Source: Terriglobia bacterium (GTDB lineage: Bacteria > Acidobacteriota > Terriglobia > JAIQFV01). From it: a stretch of 40,704 nt of DNA. A program made the translations under genes and the position numbers. The DNA lies in the NCBI GenBank assembly GCA_028716525.1, contig JAQUPQ010000039.1:1-40704 (forward strand). Reading direction: 5' to 3'. Below are positions 25,422 to 33,665 of the stretch, piece after piece. The notes beneath the pieces were generated by a model. The model had not been told where the DNA came from, did no database searches, and saw only the letters and a list, made by a program, of their open reading frames with translations. Every line of letters starts with the position of its first letter. Position 1 is the first letter of the stretch.

Positions 25422-25454
25422 TTTCGAAACGAAGTCTTCTTTTTCGTTTCGAAA
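25422..25454. promoter_or_regulatory. Perfect 12-bp inverted repeat upstream of the ECF sigma gene
   Basis: TTTCGAAACGAA at 25422-25433 and TTCGTTTCGAAA at 25443-25454 are exact complements separated by nine bases. Each arm also contains the palindrome TTTCGAAA. The element ends 20 bases before the sigma factor ATG, so it overlaps or adjoins the promoter or the mRNA 5' end. It could be a double operator or an RNA hairpin; no T-run follows, so it is not a terminator. Confidence 0.6.
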
Positions 25455-25474
25455 ATTGATACTGTTATCGCCGC

Positions 25475-26086
25475 ATGAATGCGGAAGAGCGCGCACTGAT
25501 TCGGCGATGTCAGCAGGGTGACGAACTCGCTTTTAACGAATTGTTCCGTCGCTACCAGTCGAAGGTGTTTTCGATCGTGTATCACCTCATCTGGACGCGC
25601 GAGGACGTGGAGGATGTCGCCCAGAACGTTTTTGCGAAACTGTATTTTTCGATCAAGACGTACAATTTTCAGGGCGCCTTCGCCGTTTGGGTCGAACGGA
25701 TCTCGGTCAATCAGTGTTTTGATTTTCTGCGGCAGAAGAAGCGACAGAAAGGAACTCTGGAACTGGACGCCATGAGTCCCGAGGAGAGGAACCTGGCTTT
25801 GCAACCTCCGCGGGGCAGCGCTTCCAACGCCGAGAAGAGCGTCATTTCGCGACAAGCCGCTCAACGGTTGTTGCGACAGCTCAATGACGACGATCGGGCC
25901 ATGTTGGTATTGAAAGAAGTGGACGGGGCTTCCATTCAGGAGTTGAGTCAGGTGTTCAAGATTTCCGAGAGCAATGTCAAGATACGGTTGATGCGGGCAC
26001 GCCATAAACTGAGAGCCATCCATGAAAAATCTCAGGAAAAGGACGTGCTGCTGACCGCGCCCGCGGCGCGTGGAGGACGAACATGA
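25475..26086 (+). CDS. ECF-type RNA polymerase sigma factor (RpoE-like)
   Basis: The 203-residue protein has region 2 (ELAFNELFRRYQSKVFSIVYHL, then EDVEDVAQNVFAKLY) at about residues 15-65, a linker, and region 4 with the helix-turn-helix ASIQELSQVFKISESNVKIRLMRARHKL at about 150-185. It redirects RNA polymerase to stress-specific promoters. The stop overlaps the anti-sigma start by four bases (ATGA at 26083-26086), so the pair is translationally coupled. The inverted repeat just upstream may reflect autoregulation. The regulon is unknown; the same-strand genes that follow are a Spy-like protein, an OB-fold-like protein and a receptor. Confidence 0.94.
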   Translation: MNAEERALIRRCQQGDELAFNELFRRYQSKVFSIVYHLIWTREDVEDVAQNVFAKLYFSIKTYNFQGAFAVWVERISVNQCFDFLRQKKRQKGTLELDAMSPEERNLALQPPRGSASNAEKSVISRQAAQRLLRQLNDDDRAMLVLKEVDGASIQELSQVFKISESNVKIRLMRARHKLRAIHEKSQEKDVLLTAPAARGGRT

Positions 26087-26628
26087 ATTGCGCTTTTTGC
26101 CGTAACCAGCTGGAGGAATTTCTGGACGGGCGCCTCGATAAGGCGGCCACCGAGGTTTACCAGTTTCACATCGACCATTGTGAATCCTGCCGGGAGCGCC
26201 TGGACGACGCCTTGCTGTCGCGATCCGTAACTCGATCGGCGGTTCCCGCTGAGGCCTGTGAAGCGTCGGCGTCCTTCTTCTCCCAGGTCTGGCAGAAGAT
26301 TGAGGCCGAGCGCGCCGAAACATTTTCCTGGTGGGCTGTGCGTGGTCTGGCCGTGCGGTTTGCCGTGGCGGTGGCGGCCATCATCATTTTGCTGATCGGC
26401 GCCGACGCCCTGACGGCTCCGCGGCTGAACGAAAACCAAGCGGCGTTGGAAAGCTACCTGGAGGCTCCCGGGGCGCCCGAAGCTTTCCGCGATGTGTTGA
26501 TCGGCGACCTTGGCACCAACCGGGACCAATTGCTTCAGAATTTGCTGATTCGTGATCGCCAAATGGGCTCGGCCAAGATGCCCCACGAAAGCCCGGCTCC
26601 GGTATCAACACAGAAAAAGACCAAGTAG
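26083..26628 (+). CDS. Membrane anti-sigma factor with zinc-binding (ZAS) domain
   Basis: The 181-residue protein starts with MNCAFCRNQLEEFLDGRL and carries the zinc-binding HxxxCxxC motif (HIDHCESC) at about residues 25-32, typical of anti-sigma factors that hold ECF sigma factors. A transmembrane segment (VRFAVAVAAIIILLIGADAL) lies at about residues 88-108, and a short extracytoplasmic part follows. It should sequester the upstream sigma factor at the membrane until a signal releases it. The coupled overlap of genes supports the pairing. Confidence 0.9.
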   Translation: MNCAFCRNQLEEFLDGRLDKAATEVYQFHIDHCESCRERLDDALLSRSVTRSAVPAEACEASASFFSQVWQKIEAERAETFSWWAVRGLAVRFAVAVAAIIILLIGADALTAPRLNENQAALESYLEAPGAPEAFRDVLIGDLGTNRDQLLQNLLIRDRQMGSAKMPHESPAPVSTQKKTK

Positions 26629-26655
26629 AATTGCAATTTCGAGGGATTCACAATT

Positions 26656-27063
26656 ATGGCTGAAGCTCGAACCAAGACAATCGGTTGGTTGGTCCTGATC
26701 TTCCTGCTGGGAACGGCGGTAGGCGCCTTGGGCTATCGGATCCTCGCGCAAAAGGGTTATGTGGCTACCATGCGCTCGAGCTCAGCGCCCCGGCACCGCG
26801 ATGAAGCCGTGGCCCGCTTCACACGCGAATTGGGATTGTCCCCCGAGCAGGCTCAGCAGCTGAACGGCATCTTGGAGCAAAGCGAAACAAAATTCCGGGA
26901 ATTGAACCGCAGTTTCAAGCCCCAAGCCGACGCTATTCGCGCCGAATCTCGCAACCGTATCCGCGGTATCCTGACCGCGGAACAAAAGCCTAAGTTTGAA
27001 GAAATGCTTCGCAAGATGGACGAAGAGCGCGCCCAGCGCGAACAGCGCCGCAGCAAACAATAA
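26656..27063 (+). CDS. Membrane-anchored Spy/CpxP-like (LTxxQ) periplasmic protein
   Basis: The 135-residue protein has an N-terminal membrane segment (about 10-28) and a highly charged helical domain with two motifs of the Spy/CpxP/ZraP type: LSPEQAQQLNGIL and LTAEQKPKFEEML. Such proteins are periplasmic chaperones or stress/metal sensors. Its position 27 bases after the anti-sigma gene suggests that it modulates the sigma/anti-sigma pair, as CnrX-like sensors do, but this is inference. The end is Arg/Glu/Gln-rich. Confidence 0.8.
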   Translation: MAEARTKTIGWLVLIFLLGTAVGALGYRILAQKGYVATMRSSSAPRHRDEAVARFTRELGLSPEQAQQLNGILEQSETKFRELNRSFKPQADAIRAESRNRIRGILTAEQKPKFEEMLRKMDEERAQREQRRSKQ

Positions 27064-27089
27064 GATCTCATCCCCCATTCCTTAAACTT

Positions 27090-27120
27090 TCCGCCGTGCG
27101 CATTCGCCGGCGGATTTTTT
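27090..27120 (+). terminator. Intrinsic terminator of the sigma factor operon
   Basis: Stem TCCGCCG at 27090-27096 pairs with CGGCGGA at 27108-27114, followed by six T residues. Confidence 0.85.
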
Positions 27121-27256
27121 CTGTCTGCCACCGGATCCTTCCTTTTAGATCTTCCCTAGAATGACTTCCTGTAACCGTTCTTCCAAAGCCTTCGTCCATT
27201 AGCTCGACATTCAAAACCGCCGGAAAGGCACCTTAAGACCCGAGGAGGTTTTAACC

Positions 27257-27625
27257 ATGAAACGATTTGTTGTAGGAACGATGTTGGTGGCATTGGTGTT
27301 GTTGACCAGCAGCGCTATTTTATCGGCTCAGGAAGGCGGGCAACGCCCGGCCTTCGATCCCAACAAGATGACCGGTGGAGAAATCAAGAGCATCGACGCC
27401 ACCGCCTTGACCTTCGCCGTGGAACGCGTCAATCGCCGCACGGGTGAGACGACTCAGGACACCATCTACTGCAACGACAAGACCGCTTTTGAAAAAGACG
27501 GAGCGGCTGCAAAATTCGCCGATTTCAAAGTCGGCGACCGAGTCCGCGCTTCCGGCGATCGCAAAGACGGGAAGTTTTGGGCTGAAAAAGTCTCCACCAT
27601 GCAAATGCGAGCGCCACGACAATAA
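27257..27625 (+). CDS. Small secreted OB-fold-like (DUF5666-type) protein
   Basis: The 122-residue product has a signal peptide (1-24, cleavage near LSAQ) and a mature part with GEIKSIDATALTFAV and FKVGDRVRASGDRKDGKFWAEKV, the spaced strands of small OB-fold-like secreted proteins of unknown function. GAGGAGG precedes ATG 27257. It has its own space before and strong terminators after, so it is probably transcribed alone or with the sigma operon by read-through. No catalytic residues are recognisable. Confidence 0.7.
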   Translation: MKRFVVGTMLVALVLLTSSAILSAQEGGQRPAFDPNKMTGGEIKSIDATALTFAVERVNRRTGETTQDTIYCNDKTAFEKDGAAAKFADFKVGDRVRASGDRKDGKFWAEKVSTMQMRAPRQ

Positions 27626-27647
27626 CCGTCTTTGAAATAGACCTTTT

Positions 27648-27700
27648 GCAGACCGTTAAATGCGTTTTGTGTATCGAAGATCAGGTCTGCTGTGTTTTTT
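27648..27700 (+). terminator. Intrinsic terminator, first of two in tandem
   Basis: Stem GCAGACC at 27648-27654 pairs with GGTCTGC at 27684-27690 across a long 29-base loop; the tract TGTGTTTTTT follows. Confidence 0.65.
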
Positions 27701-27773
27701 GAATCGAGCTGGGCAGGAGCTCGGGAAAATTGTTGCTTCCTTTATTTTCCCTCCAGCTCGATTCGTGTTTTTT
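27701..27773 (+). terminator. Two-storey hairpin terminator, second of two in tandem
   Basis: Outer stem GAATCGAGCTGG at 27701-27712 pairs with CCAGCTCGATTC at 27753-27764. Inside it GGGAAAAT (from 27723) pairs with ATTTTCCC just before the outer 3' arm. The tract GTGTTTTTT follows. It stands 138 bases ahead of the third receptor, so it may also serve as an attenuator-like leader structure. Confidence 0.75.
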
Positions 27774-27911
27774 GGAAGCATTCAGGCAACGTCGTGAAAG
27801 CCGTGAAGGAGTGAGTTCTAATTCACGGCGTAGAAAGATTCAGGACAGGATTTGCAAAGCTGGAATCACCGATTCAGTTTGGACCACATTTGAACTCCAG
27901 GACGTTTGGCG

Positions 27912-30900
27912 ATGCTTACTTTCTTTAAAAGACTCTTGTTGTGCATGATCCTTGTGGGGTCCATTCCATGCGGGAAAATGCCCGGTCAAAGCCCGCCCGG
28001 CCGGCTCATCGGAACCGTCAAGGACGAACAAGGCACTCTCGTCCCCGGAGTTTCGGTTTTAGCCACCCATCTCGAAAGCGGCAAGAAGTTCGAAACCTAC
28101 ACCAATGACCAGGGCCAATTTACCTTTCCGCAGCTCCCGGGCGGCACCTATCGTGTGGACGCCGAACTGATCGGATTACCCGAAGCGGCTCAGGACGGAA
28201 TCAATGTGGTCAGTTCGCAAGAAACGAACGTGGATTTGGTCTTGGGAAAGATTCAGTTGACCGCTCCCAAAAAAATACCCGGCACGCCAGCAGCCCCCCC
28301 TAAAGCCTCCGAGAACCCTGCGACTTCTGCCCGACCACGCGCAGGCTCACCTTCCTCTAACGGTTTACCCGGAGCGCGTCAACGGCTGCAAAACTTCCAA
28401 AATTTGACCCTGACGGAAAATCCGGACGGGACCGATGCCACCCAGTCGGGGCCGCCAGCGCCGGGAGGCGAAAATGGCAGCCCGATGGCAGGAGCTGGAG
28501 AAGAAGGACAAGCCAGTCCCGAAAATTTTCTAATCAACGGTTCCGTTAATACAGGGGCCTTTCAACTGACTCAGCCCGGTACGGAAGGCATGAACGATCA
28601 AGATCGAATGAACCGACTGCGCGAGTTTGTTCAAAATGCCGATCCCGCGGTGTTGGAACGGATCCAACAGATGGGCGGTGCGGGAGGATTTGGAGGGATG
28701 GGCGGTGGTCGTGGGCCGGGCGGACCCGGAGGCCCTGGAGGAGGGCGTGGAGCGGGTGGCGGAGGCGGCGGATTTCGAGGTTTCGGAGGGGGCGGGCGGA
28801 ATGCGCGCGTCAATAAAATTCAAGGCAACATGTTTATCAACTACGGCAACTCGGTTTTTGATGCCCTGCCTTTTTCGTTCACCGGCATCTCCCAGCCACG
28901 GCCAAGTTATGTCAAAGACACCTTTGGAGCCTCGGTAGGCGGACCGTTGAACATCCCACATATTTACAAGTCCAAGGACCGGACGTCTTTCTTTTTCAAT
29001 TGGCAATCCCAACGGAGCCAAAATCCCTACTCGGCCACAACCACAGTGCCCACGCCGGCCGAACGGGCGGGCGATTTCTCGAATGTGACATACCCGTCCG
29101 GACCCTTTGCCGGACAGCCCGTCGCGATTTTCAATTCCCAAACTCATCAGCCGTTTGCGAACGGCCAAATTCCGCCGGGACTGATCAATCCCATTGCGCA
29201 GGCGTTGCTGCAATTCATCCCCAAGCCGAATCTGCCCGGCCAGATCCAGAATTTTCAGCTTCTCGAGAGCCTGCCGGTGGTAACCGATTCTCTCAGCTTC
29301 CGGATCGATCATAAACTTTCAAACAAAAACAATATCTCCAGCAACTACAATTTCAGCCGCAGCGATTCAAAATCGACGCAGCCGTATCCGCTGCTGACGG
29401 GCGATTCCAGCTCGCGCGGTCAGAACTTCGTTTTTTCTTACACCCACACATTCAACGATCATTTCCTCAATGTGGCGCGCTACCAATTCAACCGTCAACG
29501 TGTTTCCATCCTCAACAACTTCGCTTTCACGGACGATGTGGCGGGACAACTGGGAATTGCGGGAACTTCACGCGATCCCAAGAACTTCGGACCTCCGACC
29601 CTGACCTTTACCAACTTTGGCGCTCTCAATTTGGTCAATCCTCAATTGCGGCGCAATCAAACCGCCCACTGGGCCGACAACATCACTTACACGCGTGGAC
29701 GACACAATATCCGCGGAGGAATGGAATATCGGCGCGTCGAACTGAACAGCGACACCGACACCAACGCCCGTGGGACGTTCGTGTTCAGCGGTTTTTCCAC
29801 CGCCGCCTTCAACTCCCGCGGCAATGCCATCGATGGCACAGGGTTCGACTTCGCTGATTTTCTTTTGGGCTTGCCCCAAGCCACGTCGCGTCAGTTCGGC
29901 GAAGGCAACGTGTATTTCCGCTACAACGTCATTGCCGCTTATGTCCAGGACAACTGGCGTGTTACGTCCCGGCTGACCTTCAACCTGGGATTGCGCTATG
30001 AAATTACCACTCCGGCTGTTGAACTGAACAACCACATCGCCAATCTGGCGATTGCTCCGGATTTCTCGGCGGTGGCCGTGGTCACGCCCGGAGCCGTCTC
30101 ACCCTTTGGCGGGACCGTACCCCGATCTCTCGTCAACGGCGATTACAACAACTTCGCACCGCGCTTCGGATTCGCCTTCCGTCCTTTTGCGAAGCGGCGC
30201 ACGATTCTTCGCGGCGGGTACGGGATCTTCTTCATTCCGTCGATCTACAACCAGATTGATTTGCAGCTATCCAATCAGCCGCCTTTTGCGCCGTTGACTT
30301 CCCAGCTACTCACTTCGCCGACAAATATTTTGACGCTGGCGAACGGCTTCCCCACCATCCCGGCCACGAGCACCTCGCCGACGCTGATTACCAATTCGTT
30401 TGCCGTGGATCCCAATTACAAAACCGGCTACGTGCAGCAGTGGAATCTCACCCTTCAACACGAAGTTCGACGAAATCTGATCGTGGAGATCGGGTACCTC
30501 GGCACCAAGGGAACCAAGCTGGATCTGTTGCGCTCGCCGAACCGTGCTTCTCTGGGATCGGCTCTCACGACACAAAATCGGTTGCTCATCCCCGATGCAG
30601 AAGCATTCATTTACGACACCTCGGGCGCCAGCTCCATTTATCACGCCATGCAGGTTCGCGTGCAGCGGCGGCTGACCAGCGGCCTCATGGTGATGGGACT
30701 TTATACATATGGCAAAGCCATTGACAACGCTTCTTCAATCGGAGGCGCGGGTATCGGAACCGTGATCGAGGATGAAAGCAACTTTCGACTCGACCGGAGC
30801 CTTTCGAGCTTCGACGTCCGCCATCGATTCAATTTCAACAGCGTGTACGAATTTCCCTTCGGGGACGGCAAGCGTTGGTTGAGTAAGAACACGCTCCCGT

Positions 30901-31370
30901 CGCGGGTGTTGGGAGGATGGCAGCTCAGCGCCAACGCCACCATCCAATCGGGGAATTATTTCACGCCGCGTGTTTTGGGCAGTGCCATCAACAACAGCGG
31001 CAGTGGGGCCAGCCAATCGGAACGCGCCGACTTCAACGGCCAGTCCATCAGCCTGCCTCCAAATCAACGATCCCCAGCGGAATGGTTCAACACCGCGGCT
31101 TTTGTCGCCCCGCTTCCCGGGACGTTCGGCAACGCCGGACGCAATATCATCGAGGGACCGGGCTTGATCAATATCAACATGGCCTTGAACAAATCCATTC
31201 CCCTCCGCTGGGAAGGCAAGCGGCTGGAACTGCGTACGCAGGTACAAAATGTGTTCAACCATCCGAATTTCACGGGACTGAACACCACGATTGATTCCAT
31301 TAATTTTGGACGTCTCAATTCCACTCGAGGCCTTCGCACCGTCCAATTCAGTTTGCGATTCCGATTTTGA
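27912..31370 (+). CDS. TonB-dependent receptor-like outer-membrane protein with Gly-rich linker (third receptor)
   Basis: The 1152-residue protein has a signal peptide, a carboxypeptidase-regulatory-like domain (about 28-115: GRLIGTVKDEQGTLVPGVSV, then GGTYRVDAELIGL), an unusual low-complexity insert, a plug-like part (VNKIQGNMFINYGNS, then GASVGGPLNIPHIY) and a long barrel ending in FSLRFRF. The insert, at about residues 140-300, is Pro/Ser/Gly-rich and ends in a run of Gly, Arg and Pro (nucleotides about 28675-28800). It differs from the two upstream receptors, which lack this linker. ATG 27912 (AGGA upstream) is preferred to TTG 27906. A VWA protein starts 10 bases after its stop. Ligand unknown. 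Confidence 0.88.
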   Translation: MLTFFKRLLLCMILVGSIPCGKMPGQSPPGRLIGTVKDEQGTLVPGVSVLATHLESGKKFETYTNDQGQFTFPQLPGGTYRVDAELIGLPEAAQDGINVVSSQETNVDLVLGKIQLTAPKKIPGTPAAPPKASENPATSARPRAGSPSSNGLPGARQRLQNFQNLTLTENPDGTDATQSGPPAPGGENGSPMAGAGEEGQASPENFLINGSVNTGAFQLTQPGTEGMNDQDRMNRLREFVQNADPAVLERIQQMGGAGGFGGMGGGRGPGGPGGPGGGRGAGGGGGGFRGFGGGGRNARVNKIQGNMFINYGNSVFDALPFSFTGISQPRPSYVKDTFGASVGGPLNIPHIYKSKDRTSFFFNWQSQRSQNPYSATTTVPTPAERAGDFSNVTYPSGPFAGQPVAIFNSQTHQPFANGQIPPGLINPIAQALLQFIPKPNLPGQIQNFQLLESLPVVTDSLSFRIDHKLSNKNNISSNYNFSRSDSKSTQPYPLLTGDSSSRGQNFVFSYTHTFNDHFLNVARYQFNRQRVSILNNFAFTDDVAGQLGIAGTSRDPKNFGPPTLTFTNFGALNLVNPQLRRNQTAHWADNITYTRGRHNIRGGMEYRRVELNSDTDTNARGTFVFSGFSTAAFNSRGNAIDGTGFDFADFLLGLPQATSRQFGEGNVYFRYNVIAAYVQDNWRVTSRLTFNLGLRYEITTPAVELNNHIANLAIAPDFSAVAVVTPGAVSPFGGTVPRSLVNGDYNNFAPRFGFAFRPFAKRRTILRGGYGIFFIPSIYNQIDLQLSNQPPFAPLTSQLLTSPTNILTLANGFPTIPATSTSPTLITNSFAVDPNYKTGYVQQWNLTLQHEVRRNLIVEIGYLGTKGTKLDLLRSPNRASLGSALTTQNRLLIPDAEAFIYDTSGASSIYHAMQVRVQRRLTSGLMVMGLYTYGKAIDNASSIGGAGIGTVIEDESNFRLDRSLSSFDVRHRFNFNSVYEFPFGDGKRWLSKNTLPSRVLGGWQLSANATIQSGNYFTPRVLGSAINNSGSGASQSERADFNGQSISLPPNQRSPAEWFNTAAFVAPLPGTFGNAGRNIIEGPGLININMALNKSIPLRWEGKRLELRTQVQNVFNHPNFTGLNTTIDSINFGRLNSTRGLRTVQFSLRFRF

Positions 31371-31380
31371 TTGAGGAACC

Positions 31381-33552
31381 ATGAAGCGTTGGATTTCCTT
31401 TGTTTTGTGCTCCGCCTTATTGCTGAACCCCTTCGTGTCTGCATGGTCCCAAACACAATCGGGCGCTCGCTTTAAGATTTATGCGGATTTGGTCCTGGTG
31501 GACGTGCGGGTCGACGACCGCCATGGAAACCCCGTTCAGAACCTGGAGAAAAAAGATTTTCATGTTTACGAAGATGGAGTGGAACAATCCCTTGCCGTCT
31601 TCCGCTACCAGGATGTGACCCGGACAGAAGTTGCCGCCAAACCCGAAACCCCGGCCACGCCATTACCCCCGGCACCGGCCGCCGAGAAAAAACCTCCCGT
31701 CCCTCTGGGTCAAAGCGACGATTCCCAGTATTCCGATCGGCGTTTGATTGTCATGATGTTCGATTTGAGTTCTCTGGATGCATCGGATGCTTTGTACGCG
31801 CGCAAAACGGCCGAAGATTATTTGAAGACCAAGATTGCGCCGGCGGATTTGGTTGCCGTCGTCGTTATGGCCGCATCGCTTCGCGTGGTTCAAGATTTCA
31901 CCGATGATAAGAAGCTGCTGGAAGCCGCGCTGAACAAAATCAAACTCGGTCAAAGCACCGATCTGTCGGCACAAGGCCTTACCGATCCCACGGCCAACGA
32001 CAATACCGGCACCGTTGAAAACACCAACGAAGACACCTCCGATCCCTTCGCGGTCGATGATACCCAATTCAACATTTTTAATACCGATCGCAAACTGGTG
32101 GCCATCGAGTCGGTCGCCAAGATGCTGCAAGATCTTCCGGAACGAAAGTCGCTGATTCACTTCTCCAGTGGAATCACAACCACCGGCGTCGAAAACGACG
32201 CCCAGGTGAAAGCCACGGTGTACGCCGCCAATCGCGCCAACATGTCGATTTACGCGGTGGACTCCCGAGGGTTGGTGGCGACTCCTGCCGGGGGTGATGC
32301 CAGCCGCGGCGGGACGGGCGGCACGGCCATGTTCAGCGGCGCCTCCATCCGCTCCGGTCTCGATCAAATCAGCTCGGCGCAAGACACGTTGGTCACGCTA
32401 TCCGAGGACACCGGGGGCCGCGCCTTCATCGACACCAACGACCTCGGCCAAGTCTTCGATCAAGTTCATGAGGACACCCGCAGTTATTATCTGGTGGGCT
32501 ACTATTCATCCAACACCAAACATGACGGGCGGTTCCGCCGCATCAAGGTCACGGTCGATGTGCCCGACGTCAAACTGCAGTTCCGCCAAGGTTACATTGC
32601 CCCCAAGGAATTCGGCCAACTCACCAAGGATGAGCTCAATCGTCAATTGGAAGAGGCTCTCAACACCGACGCTCCATTCACCGATCTGCCGTTCATCCTG
32701 GGCGCCTATTCCTTCGAAGTCCCAGACCCTAAAGATCCCAAGACAACGGAAATGTTTGTGCCGGTTTCATTGCGCCTGCCTTCCAGCGATGTGCCCTTTA
32801 CCGACAAACGCGATCGCAAGGAAACTAACTTTGATTTTGTGGGAGCCGTCCAGGATCCGGCGCGGGCCAACACCATGGTGAGCTACGTTCGTGACACCAT
32901 CCACCTGAAACTCGACGACGCCTTATATGCCCGCATTGCCGCCGGCGGCTCCATTCAATACGACACCGGGTTTTTCCTGCGGCCGGGGAATTACAAATTG
33001 AAGTTCCTGATCCGCGAGAATCAAACCGGCAAGATTGGAACCTTCGAACAGGCGTTGGTGGTTCCTGATTTATCGAAGCAAGCCTTCAAAATGAGTTCGG
33101 TGGTTTTGAGCAGCCAGTTGCAGCCCATCGACAAAATGCAGGTGGGGGTGACACGCACGAACGACCGCGACGCCTTGTTGCAAAGGCAGGATAAAATCCC
33201 GAATCCGCTGGTTCAGAACCAGCAGAAGATTGTTCCCAACGTGGGCCATGTCTTTTCGGCGCGACAGACCTTGTACAGCTTTTTCCAGGTCTACCAACCC
33301 GCCGTCGATCCTCAGACCAAGAAGCCGCACATCGATTTGGCGGTGCTATTTTTTAAAGATGGAAAGAAAGTTTTCCAAAGCCCCGAATATGAGGTCGATC
33401 AGTTCAATGCCGATTCATTGACCACGGTGGACTGCAATTTCACAACGCCGCTCACTCAATTTGCGCGAGGGCGCTACCTCATGCAGCTGGTGGTCACCGA
33501 TCAGATTGCCGGCACACACGCCTACAAGAGAATCCCGTTTGTGGTGAAATGA
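31381..33552 (+). CDS. VWFA-related domain secreted protein, large form, paired with receptor 3
   Basis: The 723-residue protein has a signal peptide (1-24), the N-terminal beta-region seen in the VWFA-related family (VLVDVRVDDRHGNPV, then KDFHVYEDGVEQSL), a Pro/Ala-rich linker, and the A domain starting at MMFDLSSLDASDALYARK. The metal-binding motif is imperfect (DLSSL instead of DxSxS). After the A domain (RSYYLVGYYSSN, FRQGYIAPKEF) comes a C-terminal region of about 300 residues of unknown fold. The start lies ten bases after the stop of the receptor, so the two are very likely co-transcribed. Outer-membrane receptor plus secreted VWA partner suggests a joint surface function, which is inference. 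Confidence 0.88.
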   Translation: MKRWISFVLCSALLLNPFVSAWSQTQSGARFKIYADLVLVDVRVDDRHGNPVQNLEKKDFHVYEDGVEQSLAVFRYQDVTRTEVAAKPETPATPLPPAPAAEKKPPVPLGQSDDSQYSDRRLIVMMFDLSSLDASDALYARKTAEDYLKTKIAPADLVAVVVMAASLRVVQDFTDDKKLLEAALNKIKLGQSTDLSAQGLTDPTANDNTGTVENTNEDTSDPFAVDDTQFNIFNTDRKLVAIESVAKMLQDLPERKSLIHFSSGITTTGVENDAQVKATVYAANRANMSIYAVDSRGLVATPAGGDASRGGTGGTAMFSGASIRSGLDQISSAQDTLVTLSEDTGGRAFIDTNDLGQVFDQVHEDTRSYYLVGYYSSNTKHDGRFRRIKVTVDVPDVKLQFRQGYIAPKEFGQLTKDELNRQLEEALNTDAPFTDLPFILGAYSFEVPDPKDPKTTEMFVPVSLRLPSSDVPFTDKRDRKETNFDFVGAVQDPARANTMVSYVRDTIHLKLDDALYARIAAGGSIQYDTGFFLRPGNYKLKFLIRENQTGKIGTFEQALVVPDLSKQAFKMSSVVLSSQLQPIDKMQVGVTRTNDRDALLQRQDKIPNPLVQNQQKIVPNVGHVFSARQTLYSFFQVYQPAVDPQTKKPHIDLAVLFFKDGKKVFQSPEYEVDQFNADSLTTVDCNFTTPLTQFARGRYLMQLVVTDQIAGTHAYKRIPFVVK

Positions 33553-33558
33553 TAAAAG

Positions 33559-33665
33559 CAGGTGTGAGGGACTAGGGGCCAGGGACCAGGTGTCAGACAA
33601 GTCGGACGGGTCAGATAGGTCGGACCGGTCTGACAACCGACACCTGGCCCCTGACACCCGGCGCC
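33559..33665. repeat. Hairpin-forming intergenic repeat, third member of the GGTGTCAGG-type family
   Basis: The segment between two convergent genes contains AGGGGCCAGG and CAGGTGTCAG on one side and CTGACA, CGACACCTGGCCCCTGACACC on the other, which can fold into a long imperfect hairpin. The words, and a GTCGGACCGGTC-type loop, are shared with the repeats at 15165 and 16388. It may act as an RNA-end structure for both genes. Confidence 0.65.
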
